Shown here one piece after another: positions 28,318-38,011 of a DNA stretch of 64,000 nucleotides. The translations under genes were made by a program, and so were the position numbers. Numbering within the stretch: the first letter of the stretch is position 1; every line of letters starts with the position of its first letter. The DNA is from Sinohyriopsis cumingii (Eukaryota > Mollusca > Bivalvia > Unionida > Unionidae): contig CM068828.1 in the NCBI GenBank assembly GCA_028554795.2, forward strand, positions 19,181,936 through 19,245,935. The letters are read 5' to 3'. The notes under the pieces were generated by a model. The model made no database searches. It was given only the letters and a program-made list of their open reading frames with translations, and was not told where the DNA came from.

Positions 28318-28803
28318 ATGGAAGACTGTTATCCCTCTTTACCTAGTGGAGAAACTTTAGACATGGAATGTGAGGAGATTGTGAAAGAAGAAGAAGTTAT
28401 CATGATGAAGTCAAGATGGCCAGAACAAGAAGCCCATTTAGTCTCCTGTTTTGCCAAACACTTGGTCGAAAAAATGACGGAATTGATCAAGAAAAATTGC
28501 TATGGATGTCAAAACGATCATCCCAGTCAAATTCAACACGATAAATGCCTGATGCTGAGTCAAGAAGAAAAATTGGACGAGTATCTGGACGAAGCTTGGA
28601 GTCTCATCTCGGACGAAGACGTGTTGCACCAGTGGTATAAAGACTTGCGTGAACATTCTTGTCCACCATTAACCACTCAAGAGATCGATCGTATCGAAGC
28701 TCTCCTGAATCAGAGTGAGGAGACGAAACGAAGAAACGGTTATTCGTCAGACATTTTCAAGCAAAAAGTCAGGATCGAATTGACGACTTATTATTACCTG
28801 TGA
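28318..28803 (+). CDS. Conserved Polinton protein with CYGC-H-C zinc motif
   Basis: 161 residues, intact, five bases after the MCP terminus. The motif NCYGCQNDHPSQIQHDKC is a conserved signature in Polinton/adintovirus genomes, probably a zinc site; the rest is acidic and helical (VLHQWYKDLREH). Function unknown. It lies between the MCP and protease genes without separate TATA boxes. Element A retains only its first third. Confidence 0.7.
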   Translation: MEDCYPSLPSGETLDMECEEIVKEEEVIMMKSRWPEQEAHLVSCFAKHLVEKMTELIKKNCYGCQNDHPSQIQHDKCLMLSQEEKLDEYLDEAWSLISDEDVLHQWYKDLREHSCPPLTTQEIDRIEALLNQSEETKRRNGYSSDIFKQKVRIELTTYYYL

Positions 28804-28827
28804 AGAAGAAAAAAAACCACACAAAAA

Positions 28828-29388
28828 ATGGATACCTGGGAACTTTATTACCTTTTGAACCACAGTTTGTATACGGCTTCTTGGAATCCTGTCGTCTGTG
28901 CTAAAGATGAACTCCCTCATCGCAAACCTCAAGACCATCTAGCTTATGTGATCAACACGGACGACAGTCATCTCCCAGGAACCCACTGGGTAGCCGTTTA
29001 CTTTCCTCAAGAAGGATGTGTGGTATATTTCGCTTCGTACGGATTGCCCCCTTTGGAAGACGATATCATCGACTTTATGAGAAGAAATGCTCAGACCACC
29101 CGATTCAATAATGTGAAATTACAAGGCACAGATTCCTTGGTGTGTGGACAGTACTGTGTGTATTTTCTGCATCATCGCAGCCTGGGCTATTCCTTAGAAC
29201 ATTTAGTGACTCATTTTGATCCTCGTTCTTCTTCAAGAAACGATGTGAAAGTAGATCGATGGTTTTGTGACCATTATGCTTATCTTTTGTCTCAAGCTAG
29301 CAAACGTAGTGTCCATCAATGGCCTAATGACTTCCAACAATGGAAATCACAATTTCATTCACAACGTTGCCAATCCTGTCCAAAATAA
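28828..29388 (+). CDS. Adenain-type cysteine protease lacking its catalytic acid
   Basis: 186 residues, full length. Catalytic His53 in GTHWVAVYF and Cys110 in CGQYCVYFL are present, and DSHLPGTHW and SYGLPP are typical of the C5 (adenovirus protease) family used by Polintons to mature the capsid. The acidic residue expected in the YFxSYG motif is Ala69, so the catalytic triad is incomplete and activity is doubtful. Preceded by an A-rich leader and followed by an AT-rich region with AATAAA at 29498. Confidence 0.85.
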   Translation: MDTWELYYLLNHSLYTASWNPVVCAKDELPHRKPQDHLAYVINTDDSHLPGTHWVAVYFPQEGCVVYFASYGLPPLEDDIIDFMRRNAQTTRFNNVKLQGTDSLVCGQYCVYFLHHRSLGYSLEHLVTHFDPRSSSRNDVKVDRWFCDHYAYLLSQASKRSVHQWPNDFQQWKSQFHSQRCQSCPK

Positions 29389-29630
29389 TGTGTAAATTGA
29401 AAAAAAAATGTTTGTGATTTGAAAAAAATGTTTGATGTTATATTGTTGGATTATTGTTAAAAATGTTAGAGTTGTTGGTTAGTGTTAAGTGATTTTGAAT
29501 AAAAAATGTTGTGTTTTGAAAAAAATGTCTTTGTCTTTTGTTTGGCTATAAGAATGTTGATTCATGCTCTTTGACTTCTTACTATCCCTCTCATGACACT
29601 TATTGAACGTTGTGGCTCGAAAACCGTAGA
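29389..29630 (+). terminator. AT-rich 3' region with poly(A) signal after the protease gene
   Basis: Contains AATAAA at 29498-29503 and several short TGTTTGATGTT-like repeats (AAAAAAATGTTT recurs). Probably the polyadenylation site of the late gene cluster; no gene seen. Confidence 0.5.
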
Positions 29631-29668
29631 GGGATGTTTTCCTTCACGGCCGCCCTTTGACTTTAAGA
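29631..29668 (+). promoter_or_regulatory. Promoter module of terminal gene T1
   Basis: GAGGGATGTTTTCC then TTCACGGCCGCCC and TTTAAGAACC, a diverged copy of the modules at 38041 and 40258. It lies about 55-90 bp before the ATG of T1. Confidence 0.55.
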
Positions 29669-29721
29669 ACCGGGGAAGTTTCCAGTCTAACCATCCATTG
29701 TCGACTCATCCTCCTACGAAG

Positions 29722-30090
29722 ATGTGCTCCAAACTAGCTAAGCTAAACGAAGCCTACGTGAATTTGCATAGGGTCAGACACAGTCTGATACCGAAGCCAG
29801 AAGAGATAGAGAATCTGAGAATGTTAAAAGTCACTGAAGACCTGATAGAAGAGCTCTTCAGAGAAGAAGTGAACAGGGAGAAAGAAGAATGGACAGAGAA
29901 GTACAGACTTCAGAGACAGCAGCAACAGCAGCAACAACAACAACAACAGCAGCAGCAGCAGGAACCTGAACCTGACAGAGGCTTTGTCGATTGTCGTATC
30001 GACACCAATGAGTTCTTCTTCTCTTTCCGAAGAAGCAGACCTATCGTCAGAAAGTCTATCCTCAGAGGACGACGCATTCTTAGAAACTAA
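29722..30090 (+). CDS. Terminal gene T1: coiled-coil, poly-glutamine protein
   Basis: 122 residues from the ATG at 29722 (context GAAGATG shared with T3). Helical N-terminus (LAKLNEAYVNLHRVRHSL), LKVTEDLIEELFREEV, then charged coiled coil with a run of about 15 glutamines and a basic C-terminus. The layout matches T3 (NNLRKVKDLISDVMKE followed by a charged helix). No known family. It ends 26 bp before a perfect histone-type stem-loop, so it probably gives a non-polyadenylated mRNA. Confidence 0.6.
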   Translation: MCSKLAKLNEAYVNLHRVRHSLIPKPEEIENLRMLKVTEDLIEELFREEVNREKEEWTEKYRLQRQQQQQQQQQQQQQQQEPEPDRGFVDCRIDTNEFFFSFRRSRPIVRKSILRGRRILRN

Positions 30091-30116
30091 AAGATTGCCA
30101 TTGCAAACAAAAAAAC

Positions 30117-30132
30117 AGCCCTTTTCAGGGCT
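30117..30132 (+). terminator. Histone-type 3'-end signal of gene T1
   Basis: AGCCCT-TTTC-AGGGCT, perfect six-base stem and TTTC loop, A-rich 5' flank, ACCCAAA 3' flank, and AGAAAAGAAA at 30145-30154 (12 nt downstream). Confidence 0.78.
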
Positions 30133-30154
30133 ACCCAAACCTTTAGAAAAGAAA

Positions 30155-30462
30155 TAACAATCGATTTGCCAATGTGTGTAGGTAGAGTAGTGTGAATATA
30201 AACACTAACTCTTTTTTATAGTGAGAGGGTATGTGTTTGTGTATAGGATTGTGTGTTTGTAAGTGCTCACGTACGTTGGTGTGGATAGTAGATTAAAATC
30301 ATGTCTTTTTTTTTTTTTTGCTGTTTGAGGTGTGGGAAGAGTAGATTTGGGGTTTGATTGCTTTGCGTATGTGGATAGTATATTGAAGTGATTAATGAAA
30401 ATTTTTAGAATAGTAATGGGTAGTATAAAAAAGTGAGTGAGTGTTTCTTTTAGGTCCGCGCG
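30155..30462. other. Non-coding region with CTCACGTACG repeats, before the LINE insertion
   Basis: Contains TGTGTTTGTAAGTGCTCACGTACG and GTGGATAGTAGATTA words that are repeated several times at 39930-40170. Near the end AGGTCCGCGCGTTGTTTGG is part of a promoter-like module cut by the LINE. No gene is supported. Confidence 0.5.
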
Positions 30463-30471
30463 TTGTTTGGT
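30463..30471. other. LINE target-site duplication TTGTTTGGT, left copy
   Basis: Repeated exactly at 38003-38011 on the other side of the full-length LINE. Confidence 0.85.
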
Positions 30472-30544
30472 TCGTTCGTTCGTTAGTTGGATTATAGTGG
30501 TTTTCGTTCTTTTGAACATGTACCACTTTTTTATTCACGCACTG

Positions 30545-30660
30545 CGTGATTTTTAATTACTCCTGGGGGAAGGAAAAGGAGCCTCATCCCCCAGGCTTTT
30601 ATGTACTCAAAGAGTACTTTTTAATTTAGCCACTCAGGTGTAGGACTAACTAGTCCTTAA
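30545..30660. repeat. Cluster of perfect hairpins in the LINE 3' end
   Basis: Four short palindromes in about 130 bp: CACGCACTGCGTG, a long stem CCTGGGGGA...TCCCCCAGG, GTACTCAAAGAGTAC and GGACTAACTAGTCC. All are conserved in the second copy at 39270-39400, which argues for function, perhaps recognition of the LINE RNA by its reverse transcriptase. Confidence 0.6.
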
Positions 30661-30798
30661 CAACCTGACTGAAAGGCTAATAGACATGAGTGGGAATAGT
30701 CACACCACACACTCGTGTTTCTTAGTTGGATTGAAATGCCCCAGGTGTCAAACCAAGCAGTATGTGACTCCCGCCACGATTGGTCGGCAGCGATGACG

Positions 30799-31104
30799 TC
30801 ACATTAGGACACCCGGTCTTGTGGCATTGACGAAGTGGCCCGCTTTTTTGATATCATCAATTGCCTTTCCCAGTCCCATATTCCGGTAGACAGAGCCTTC
30901 CTTTTTTCCACTCTGTTTAGGTGGTGCAGGTTCATCAGCTTCATCGCCGCTGGATGATGATACTTCCAGGGCCGCTGCCAGCGTGGAAGTTTCAAATTCT
31001 TCAGTGTCGTCTGTCAACATTGCCTGGATTTGGCTGAGTATGTTAGTAGAAATAGCTGTGGAAGCTTGATTTAAAAGTTCAGCCAGATGTTGTTTAAGAG
31101 ACAA
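30799..31104 (-). CDS. LINE 3' ORF3, 101 residues
   Basis: Begins MSLKQHLAELLNQAS, has an acidic Ser/Asp/Glu middle (SSSSGDEADEPAPP) and ends IDDIKKAGHFVNATRPGVLM. The frame is also open in the second LINE copy (from about 38829 to 39134) with only four amino-acid differences, so it may be under selection or simply recent. It lies 3' of an internal A run, an unusual place for a LINE gene. No homology recognised. Confidence 0.45.
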   Translation of the reverse strand: MSLKQHLAELLNQASTAISTNILSQIQAMLTDDTEEFETSTLAAALEVSSSSGDEADEPAPPKQSGKKEGSVYRNMGLGKAIDDIKKAGHFVNATRPGVLM

Positions 31105-31118
31105 GGAGACGGTTAGGA

Positions 31119-31152
<34 letters not shown>

Positions 31153-31289
31153 TATTCATGAATTCCTTATTTATTTTGATTCCCTATCTTATTGGTTTGG
31201 AATGAAAACTTGTTTTATGGTTGTTTGTATGTTATTATGGAGTCCTGTTTTAATTAATTCCTATTTTCCTATTTTAATTTTTTGTGGCC

Positions 31290-31500
31290 TTAATTGGTTT
31301 TTATTATTCGGGCTATGAACGGCTGTGTCAGTTTGTGAACCTACGAGACCTAGCAGGCCGTCATAATTCCCAAACAGTGATTTTGTAATATTCGTCCTTA
31401 ACTGGTTTTTATTATTCGGGCTATGAACGGCTGTGTCAGTCTGTGAACCCACGAGACCGAGCCGGCCGTCATAATTCCCAAACAGTGATTTGTTATATTT
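31290..31500. repeat. Tandem duplication of approx. 108 bp in the LINE 3' UTR
   Basis: Two adjacent units containing GGTTTTTATTATTCGGGCTA and GGCCGTCATAATTCCCAAAC. The same dimer occurs inverted in the truncated copy at 38450-38650. Small ORFs here are artefacts. Confidence 0.75.
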
Positions 31501-31524
31501 TTAACTGGTCTTTGATTTACTTTC

Positions 31525-34500
31525 TTAGATTTTTTTGAGTAGATTGGATTCGTGTATAAAACTTATGATATTTTTGAATGTTAGATTAATATTGGGGTTT
31601 GTGTTCATCAAGAATTCTGGGTATGTTGTAGGGGATCCAATTTTATGCTGTTTAACTTTAAACTTAGCCCTTTCTTTTTCAAGTGTATGGCAGTTGTTAA
31701 AAATATGCTCTATGTCTTCTGGGACCCTGCAGTGGTAGCAGTTAGGGTTATGTGGTTGTGGTCCTATGTACTGTCCGAAGCTGTTAGCCAGCTTGGTTTT
31801 GCCCGTGAGTATTCTATTTATGAATTTTTGTTCACTGCCTTTTGTTTTGGGCGGTTTCCTATTTCTACATACTTCTTTAATGATGGTTTTTAGTTTCCTG
31901 CCTTGAGTGCTTGTGTTCCATAATTCCTGCCATTTATTATCAATGAGGGTTTTAGATATGCTATTGAGTTCGCATATGCTATAATCTAGGTTGATGTGAG
32001 TGGTTTCGTTTAGTTTTTGTTTAGCTGTTATATCTGCCATATCGTTACCTGGTATGTTAATATGGGATGGTATCCACATAAATTCTACTTGTAAGTTATT
32101 ATTGTTCAGTATTTTTAACAATAAATTGGTTTGCCTAAGATAGTTTTCTCTTGATTTGGTGTTGTTATTAAGTATTGAGTTTATGACGCTTAGCGAGTCA
32201 CTTATTATTACCGCTTGGGGTATTTTGTTCTCTTTGATCCATTTGAGTGCTTCAAGTATGGCCCAGAATTCAGCTGTGTATATAGAGCAGAGGTTAGGTA
32301 GTCTTCGTCCTACTTTAATGTTAAGTTCGGGGATTACGTAAGCTGCTGCTGTTCTGGGTGGTTCTGTAATTTTGGACCCATCAGTGTAAATCTTAATGTA
32401 GTTGCAATATTTTGAGTTGATTTCTTCTGTACAGATTGTGTTTAGTTTGAGTTCCTGTTCGTTTTTATTGCCATATTTCGTAATGAGGGTGTTAACTGTG
32501 GGGTTGATATTTATCCATGGTTCTTTGTCATAGTGATTTGCAATTTCTGCTTGGAGTTTGTCTATAGGAAGTTGTTCAACTAACTGATGGACTAATTTCC
32601 CTGCTGGTATGTTTTGTGATAATTTAGTTCTAAAAGGTATGTTGCATTTATTTATAGCTAGCCGGGTGGGGTGTGTGTCGGGGTGTGTTGTTAGCCTGGC
32701 TGCATATCTGAGGGTGAGTTCTTGTCTTCTAAGGTGGAGCGGCAGTTCTCCAGTTAAGATTTGAAGTTCCACTAGTGATGTGGATGGTAGTGCACCAGTG
32801 CAAATAATTAGGGCCTTTCTTTGTATGCTATCTAGTTTTTTGAGGTTATTTTTGGGTGCCGAGTTGTAAATTTGGCATCCGTAATCTAGTTTAGATCTAA
32901 TTAACGATTTATATAATGCTAGTAAGGTTTCTTGATTGGATCCCCAGGTGGTTCCTTTAAGGGTTGTAAGGAGGTTAAGGTCTTTACTGCACCTTTTGAC
33001 TAGTTCGTTTATGTGGTGTCCCCAGTTTAGCTTGGAGTTATAATGCATTCCTAAAAATCGTGCTACATTTACGAATTTAATTTCTTGATTTTGGATGGTG
33101 AGTTTGGGAAACTGATTTTGTAATTTACGTTTGGTGGTGAATAATACTGCTATGGTTTTTTCATGGGATAATTTGAAACCCCATTTATCAGCCCATTTCC
33201 CTATTTTGTTTAAACTTGTTTGAATATCGCTGATTACTTTGTGGTTGGAGGGGTTTCCTGCTCTCCATAATCCACTAACATCAGCAAATTGTGAGAGTTC
33301 AATTAGTTTTGATGTTAAGTTGGTGTCCAAGTCATTAATCATGATGTTGAAAAGGGTTGGGCTGAGTACGCTCCCTTGTGGTGTACCGTTTTCAAGTGTG
33401 TGTGGTTCAGAGTAGGTGTCGCCGACTCTGGTTGATATTTTACGGTCAGCGAGGAAGTTTTCAATGAATTTAAACATTCGACCTGTGATGGCGTAGTGGT
33501 TGAGTTTGGCTAATAAGCCTTTGGTCCATACAAGGTCGAATGCCTTTTCGAGGTCAATAAATACTGCAATTAAATTCCTATCAGCTTTGCGTTTGGAGTT
33601 GAACGCAAATTTAATTGCGGTTTCTAATCGTATTAGTTGATCCGTGGTGGATCTTTTGTTTCTAAATCCGCATTGATTATCGGAGATTAAATTATTGCTT
33701 TCTAGGTGGTGTTTGAGTCGGTTGGTGACTATGGTTTCCATGATCTTACAAATGTTGTTTGTTAGGGAAATGGGTCTGTAGGAGCTAATATCGTTAGGGT
33801 CTTTTCCTTGCTTGGGTATTGGAATTACTATTGCGTGTTTCCATTTATCGGGTAGTTTGCCTGAGGTCCATATTTGGTTTAGTAATTTAATAATTGTTTG
33901 TTTAATGTTATTTGGGATATTTTTGTATATTGTGTATCCTATTTGATCTTCCCCTGGGCTAGTTTCGTTTTTGGTTTTCAATGCTAGGTCCCATTCGTAA
34001 GTTGTAATGTTTTTATTTAGGTTCGAGACTTTGGGACCGAGGTCTTTAAAGAGATTACTATGGGTTCTTTCTACTTTGTCCCTATGTAATTGAAATGCTG
34101 GGGTGTGGTTGGTGTTGCTACTCATATCTGAGAAATGCTGAGCTAGTCGGTCAGCCTTTTCTTTATTAGTAATGGCTCCAGCTATTTTTGGAGTGGTGTT
34201 AGTTGTCTTTCCTCTAATTGATCTAATCTTATCCCAGACTTGTTTGGTACTAGTTGTGATATTGATATTCGTGCAGTAATTATGCCAAGTTGATTCCTTT
34301 GCCTGTTTAATTATGTTTTTAAGGTTTTTCTCCTTTTGTTTATATATAGTGAAATCAATAGAGTTTTTAGTGCGTTTGAATTTATTGAGGGCTTTTTTCT
34401 TATCAGTGATGGCTTGTTTGCATTCATCATTCCACCATGGGACTCCTTGTTTATGTGGGTTACCACTAGTTTTGGGTATGTTAGTGGTGGCTGCCTTTAG

Positions 34501-35394
34501 TATGGTATCAATCAGGTCTTCGTAATATTTATTAATATTATCATTTTCTATGTTTTTGGTGTCTATTTTGCTTAGTGTTTCATTAAATGAGGTCCAATCT
34601 GCTTTTGAATATATCCATCTAGGGGTTCTTTTTAGCGAGCTGTATTGGACCGTCATATGCAGGGTGACTATTACTGGAAAGTGGTCACTGCCCAAGGGGT
34701 CAGTTTGATCCACTCTCCAGTCCGCCACCTGGGTTATTGATGGCGAGCAAATGGTGAGGTCGATGGCGGACATGAGACCGTTTTCTGGGTTAAGGCGTGT
34801 TTTTGTACCGTCATTTAAAATGGCTAAGTTAGATTCTGCGGTCCATTCTTCAATCAATTTGCCTCTTTTGTCCGTCACACCGCCCCCCCCCCCCCATAGC
34901 TCGTTATGGGCATTGAAATCTCCACAGACGACGATCTGATTTACTCGTTTGTGATCATTTATTTGTTTGTAAGTAATTAAGTTAGCTATGCCTGATGTTC
35001 CCCCTGGGTCATAAATATTGAATATTTGTATTTGACCCTTGCCTGTATGAATTATGAGGGACTGAATTTCGAATGCTTCGTTGCTACCTGGGGTTGGTGT
35101 TATGGTTATTGTTGTTACATTCGGGATGTTATCTGCTATATAGATGGCTAAACCCCCACCTCCTTGTCCCGTGGTTCGATTTTTGAAGTGACCTGGGGCA
35201 TATCCTGGGAGTTTGGGTATTTGTTTGGTTCTACTTGTTATTTTTGTTTCTTGAATGCATATAATATCTGGTTTGTGTTCTAAGCTTTGTAATTTGGCTT
35301 TGAGTTCACTGATATTACTTATTAAGCCTCTAGCATTCCATTGCCATATTATAATGTTCCGATTTGTTGTATAATCCATTATTGGGGTGGTCAT
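31525..35394 (-). CDS. LINE ORF2: endonuclease, reverse transcriptase, RNase H, zinc motif
   Basis: 1289 residues, uninterrupted. N-terminal APE endonuclease (QWNARGL, IQETKI, VVCGDFNAHN, LGSDHFPV), central reverse transcriptase (VFIDLEKAFDLVW, GTPQGSVLSPTLFNIMINDL), C-terminal RNase H (IYTDGSK, AEFWAILEAL, ISDSLSVI, PSHINIPGNDMAD) and a final CYHCRVPEDIEHIFNNC finger. The RT active site reads FADV where the family has FADD: the second catalytic aspartate is valine, so this copy is probably inactive despite its open frame. A C-run at 34883 lies within the endonuclease region. Confidence 0.9.
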   Translation of the reverse strand: MTTPIMDYTTNRNIIIWQWNARGLISNISELKAKLQSLEHKPDIICIQETKITSRTKQIPKLPGYAPGHFKNRTTGQGGGGLAIYIADNIPNVTTITITPTPGSNEAFEIQSLIIHTGKGQIQIFNIYDPGGTSGIANLITYKQINDHKRVNQIVVCGDFNAHNELWGGGGGVTDKRGKLIEEWTAESNLAILNDGTKTRLNPENGLMSAIDLTICSPSITQVADWRVDQTDPLGSDHFPVIVTLHMTVQYSSLKRTPRWIYSKADWTSFNETLSKIDTKNIENDNINKYYEDLIDTILKAATTNIPKTSGNPHKQGVPWWNDECKQAITDKKKALNKFKRTKNSIDFTIYKQKEKNLKNIIKQAKESTWHNYCTNINITTSTKQVWDKIRSIRGKTTNTTPKIAGAITNKEKADRLAQHFSDMSSNTNHTPAFQLHRDKVERTHSNLFKDLGPKVSNLNKNITTYEWDLALKTKNETSPGEDQIGYTIYKNIPNNIKQTIIKLLNQIWTSGKLPDKWKHAIVIPIPKQGKDPNDISSYRPISLTNNICKIMETIVTNRLKHHLESNNLISDNQCGFRNKRSTTDQLIRLETAIKFAFNSKRKADRNLIAVFIDLEKAFDLVWTKGLLAKLNHYAITGRMFKFIENFLADRKISTRVGDTYSEPHTLENGTPQGSVLSPTLFNIMINDLDTNLTSKLIELSQFADVSGLWRAGNPSNHKVISDIQTSLNKIGKWADKWGFKLSHEKTIAVLFTTKRKLQNQFPKLTIQNQEIKFVNVARFLGMHYNSKLNWGHHINELVKRCSKDLNLLTTLKGTTWGSNQETLLALYKSLIRSKLDYGCQIYNSAPKNNLKKLDSIQRKALIICTGALPSTSLVELQILTGELPLHLRRQELTLRYAARLTTHPDTHPTRLAINKCNIPFRTKLSQNIPAGKLVHQLVEQLPIDKLQAEIANHYDKEPWININPTVNTLITKYGNKNEQELKLNTICTEEINSKYCNYIKIYTDGSKITEPPRTAAAYVIPELNIKVGRRLPNLCSIYTAEFWAILEALKWIKENKIPQAVIISDSLSVINSILNNNTKSRENYLRQTNLLLKILNNNNLQVEFMWIPSHINIPGNDMADITAKQKLNETTHINLDYSICELNSISKTLIDNKWQELWNTSTQGRKLKTIIKEVCRNRKPPKTKGSEQKFINRILTGKTKLANSFGQYIGPQPHNPNCYHCRVPEDIEHIFNNCHTLEKERAKFKVKQHKIGSPTTYPEFLMNTNPNINLTFKNIISFIHESNLLKKI

Positions 35395-35418
35395 TTATTG
35401 ATTGTTTTGTGTTGAGGG

Positions 35419-37486
35419 TTATGATGTTAACTTCAAATTTGAATCGATTTTGCTTATTATGCTTATTATCTGTGTTATTTTATCCACGATGTAGTGGTGG
35501 TTGTTGATAAGTTCGGCTTTGATCTCTGTTAGTAACTTTTCTATTGTCGGGTTTGACAGTGATTTGTTTTTGGTGTTAGTGTTATCTGATTCTTCGGGGT
35601 GGAGTTGTGAGTCTTTGTGGGATTTGATTAAGAATGTATCTTGTTTATTTAATCTTGTTTGATCTTGTTTGACCTTGTTTGACCTTGGTAGGTTGGGTGT
35701 TTGGGCTGTGGTTGCTTCAGTTGCTGGTTTGTTTGGGGTCATGATGTGGTAATTTTTATTACTGGGGGTTAGTTTTTTCGACGCATGATACGGGATTTGC
35801 TTGTTGTTCATGATATCTATGGTTTGATATTCCTTGATAGTGTTGGGGCATTCGTGGGATTTAGGTAGGTGGGGGCCCCTGCAGTTGGTACATTTGGGTG
35901 TGGTTCTACGACATACACCTTTGTGGTTTCCCCCGCATTTGTAGCATAGTTGGGTATATCGACATCTGTTAGAGAAATGTCCCAGTGTTGGCAGTTGCTG
36001 CAGAACCTGGGTTTGTTTATGTATGTCTCAAGGCGGTGGCGTGCCCCAGAGTGATCTAGTCTTATCATGGTTGAGAGTGGAGAATTTGATTCTAGTATCG
36101 CTGGTTTCCTGTCCTAAATGATTTTTGAGTTTATACGCCCTATTTATGGGGGTACCACTGTCTTTGAGTTTGGCAGTGAGGATTTCATTGTTTATCCCTT
36201 TATTTTGTCCTGTGAGTTTTAGAACTGCTTTAAATGTGGGGGTGTTCGTGCGGGAGTATGTGGCTAAGTCATTTGTTCGTGTGTTATTGTTTATTGCCAT
36301 GAGGGTCTGGTTGCTATTGTGTGTTTTGGTTATTATGTTCTTTGTCCCTATTTGTTTGTGTCTTTCGACGTTAACCCTAATGTTGTTAATAATTTCAATT
36401 TCTAGGAATTTGGCCATTTGACTGCGAGTGCTGCAGTGTACTATTATGTATCTTGTGTTTGGCCTAAATATTTTGAATTGTCCTTGATGAACCCTAAGGA
36501 GGGCCTGTGTGAGACTGTTAACAGTTAAGTTTATCAGTTTATTGGGGTTGCTACTGATATAAAGTGTTTGTTCTATGGGGTGGTATGAAAATTTGGCCTG
36601 TTTCTTTGGTTCTTTGGGGGGTGTGAGTTTGAATTATTTTGGGGGGCAGGTTTGTTCTTGGTAAACATGGGTCCCTTCCCTTTACCCTTGCCATCCCACA
36701 CGTTAGGTTTTGATTTAGTGGTTGGGTTAGCTTGTGTTTTGTTTCGGCTGCTGAGTAATTGTTCTTCAGTTAAGGGTTTTGATGGTCCAGGGGTCTGACT
36801 GTTAGGTTTTAATTTAGTGGTTGGGTTAGCTTGTGTTTTGTTTCGGCTGCTGAGTAATTGTTCTTCAGTTAAGGGTTTTGATGGTCCAGGGGTCTGACTG
36901 TTATGATATTTCGGTTTGTTGTTACTGATATGAATGGGTGGAGTTATCGTTACAATGGGCGCCATTTTGGGTGTAGTTTTTCCTTTGTTACATGAGTTGG
37001 GCCCTATTTTCGGTGGGTTTCTTATTATCATGGCTATATGTTTTTTTCCGGGGATTGTGCAATGACCATGTATTTGGGGGTGGGTGGCTGGTCTTGTTTT
37101 TGGAGTGGCGATATTGGTGTTTCTATAGGTATTGTATCATCCAGGTCCTTGTTTGCCGATGGATCTAGTAAGTTTTTGAAACTTACAGTTGAGTTGATAC
37201 TTAAGTCGGCTGCTGATATTTGAATTAGTTCATTTCTCTCAGGGGTGGTTAGATGCGGTGTTGTTAAATCATTCCTTTCAGGAGTGGATGAGAAGTTGAG
37301 TTTCTTCTCGCAAAGTTCAAGGTGCTTGGAGTTTGCACTGAGATCCAATTTCCCCGTGATTATTTGTGGGTTTGGTGTCATAGGGGTGGGAGGTTTATGT
37401 GATTTAATTTCCTTTTCAAGCCTATTGTTTCTCAGAATTTGTTTTCTAGTGTTAAAGTTAAGTTTGTTTGTGATTGATTGAGACAT
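35419..37486 (-). pseudogene. LINE ORF1 (gag-like, CCHC zinc knuckles), frameshifted
   Basis: Four overlapping open segments form one degraded ORF1: an N-terminal low-complexity Pro/Thr region, a 33-residue tandem repeat around QTPGPSKPLTEEQLLSSRNK (two copies, about 36710-36900), a folded domain of the gag-like type (36417-36028), and zinc knuckles near 35860-36010 that read across a one-base shift (CSNCQHW, then CYKCGG, CTNCRGPH in the next frame). ORF1 proteins of this kind coat LINE RNA. The ORF2 start follows by 24 bp. Confidence 0.75.
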
Positions 37487-38002
37487 TCCTACTTTGGTTT
37501 TGAATAAGGTTTAGGTTACTTATTGTTGTTAATAGTGGTTGTGGTTATGAAGAAACAATGAGAGATGAGATTCTGTTACGCTCCGTGAATCGGAAAATCT
37601 CACAGCGGTTAGCTTGTGCTTGTAATTTGTGAGATTCTGACCAGGCGTGGTATCAGTGTGTTTCCTAGTGCCTGTTTTCGGGAACAGTGCTAACAGCTAG
37701 AGTTGTTATTATAAGAAAAAGGTAGTGGTTAGTTGTGTAATTTGTCGAATTTATTCTCTATGATTGAAAATCACACAATGATATTTGGTGCTTGTATCAT
37801 GTGTGGGTTCAATCCAGTCGGTTCTAGTATGTTTCTTAGAGACTGTTTAAGAGAATAGGCGGCAAATTGAGTAGATACGGAATTTAGTACAAGTAAGGTA
37901 AAATATATTATAGTGAGATGTAAACAGCACAGAGTTTTAATTGCCCGCAGGCTTAGTAATTTTCCTACCTTGTACTAAAGTACTTAGCTTTTATACGAGG
38001 TA
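37487..38002 (-). other. LINE 5' untranslated leader
   Basis: Non-coding. A pair of inverted words TTTAGTACAAG and CTTGTACTAAAG (about 37886 and 37970) could form a stem of about 15 bp. Internal promoter likely by analogy with other LINEs, but not demonstrable. Confidence 0.45.
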
Positions 38003-38011
38003 TTGTTTGGT
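38003..38011. other. LINE target-site duplication TTGTTTGGT, right copy
   Basis: Exact repeat of 30463-30471; element B sequence resumes after it. Confidence 0.85.

Larger units (their letters stand above)
30472..38002 (-). mobile_element. Full-length LINE (APE endonuclease, RT, RNase H; I-superclade-like) inserted in element B
   Basis: 7531 bp on the minus strand with 9-bp target duplications. Order from its 5' end: untranslated leader (about 38002-37490), gag-like ORF1 with zinc knuckles, ORF2, a 3' region with a tandem approx. 108-bp duplication (31290-31500), an internal A run (about 31120-31150), a third small ORF (31104-30799), a hairpin cluster, and a tail of GAAC-type repeats ending at 30472. 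The same 3' region forms the truncated plus-strand copy at 38105-39457, so the internal A run and third ORF belong to the element. RNase H presence points to the I-like group, not CR1 or RTE. Confidence 0.85.
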
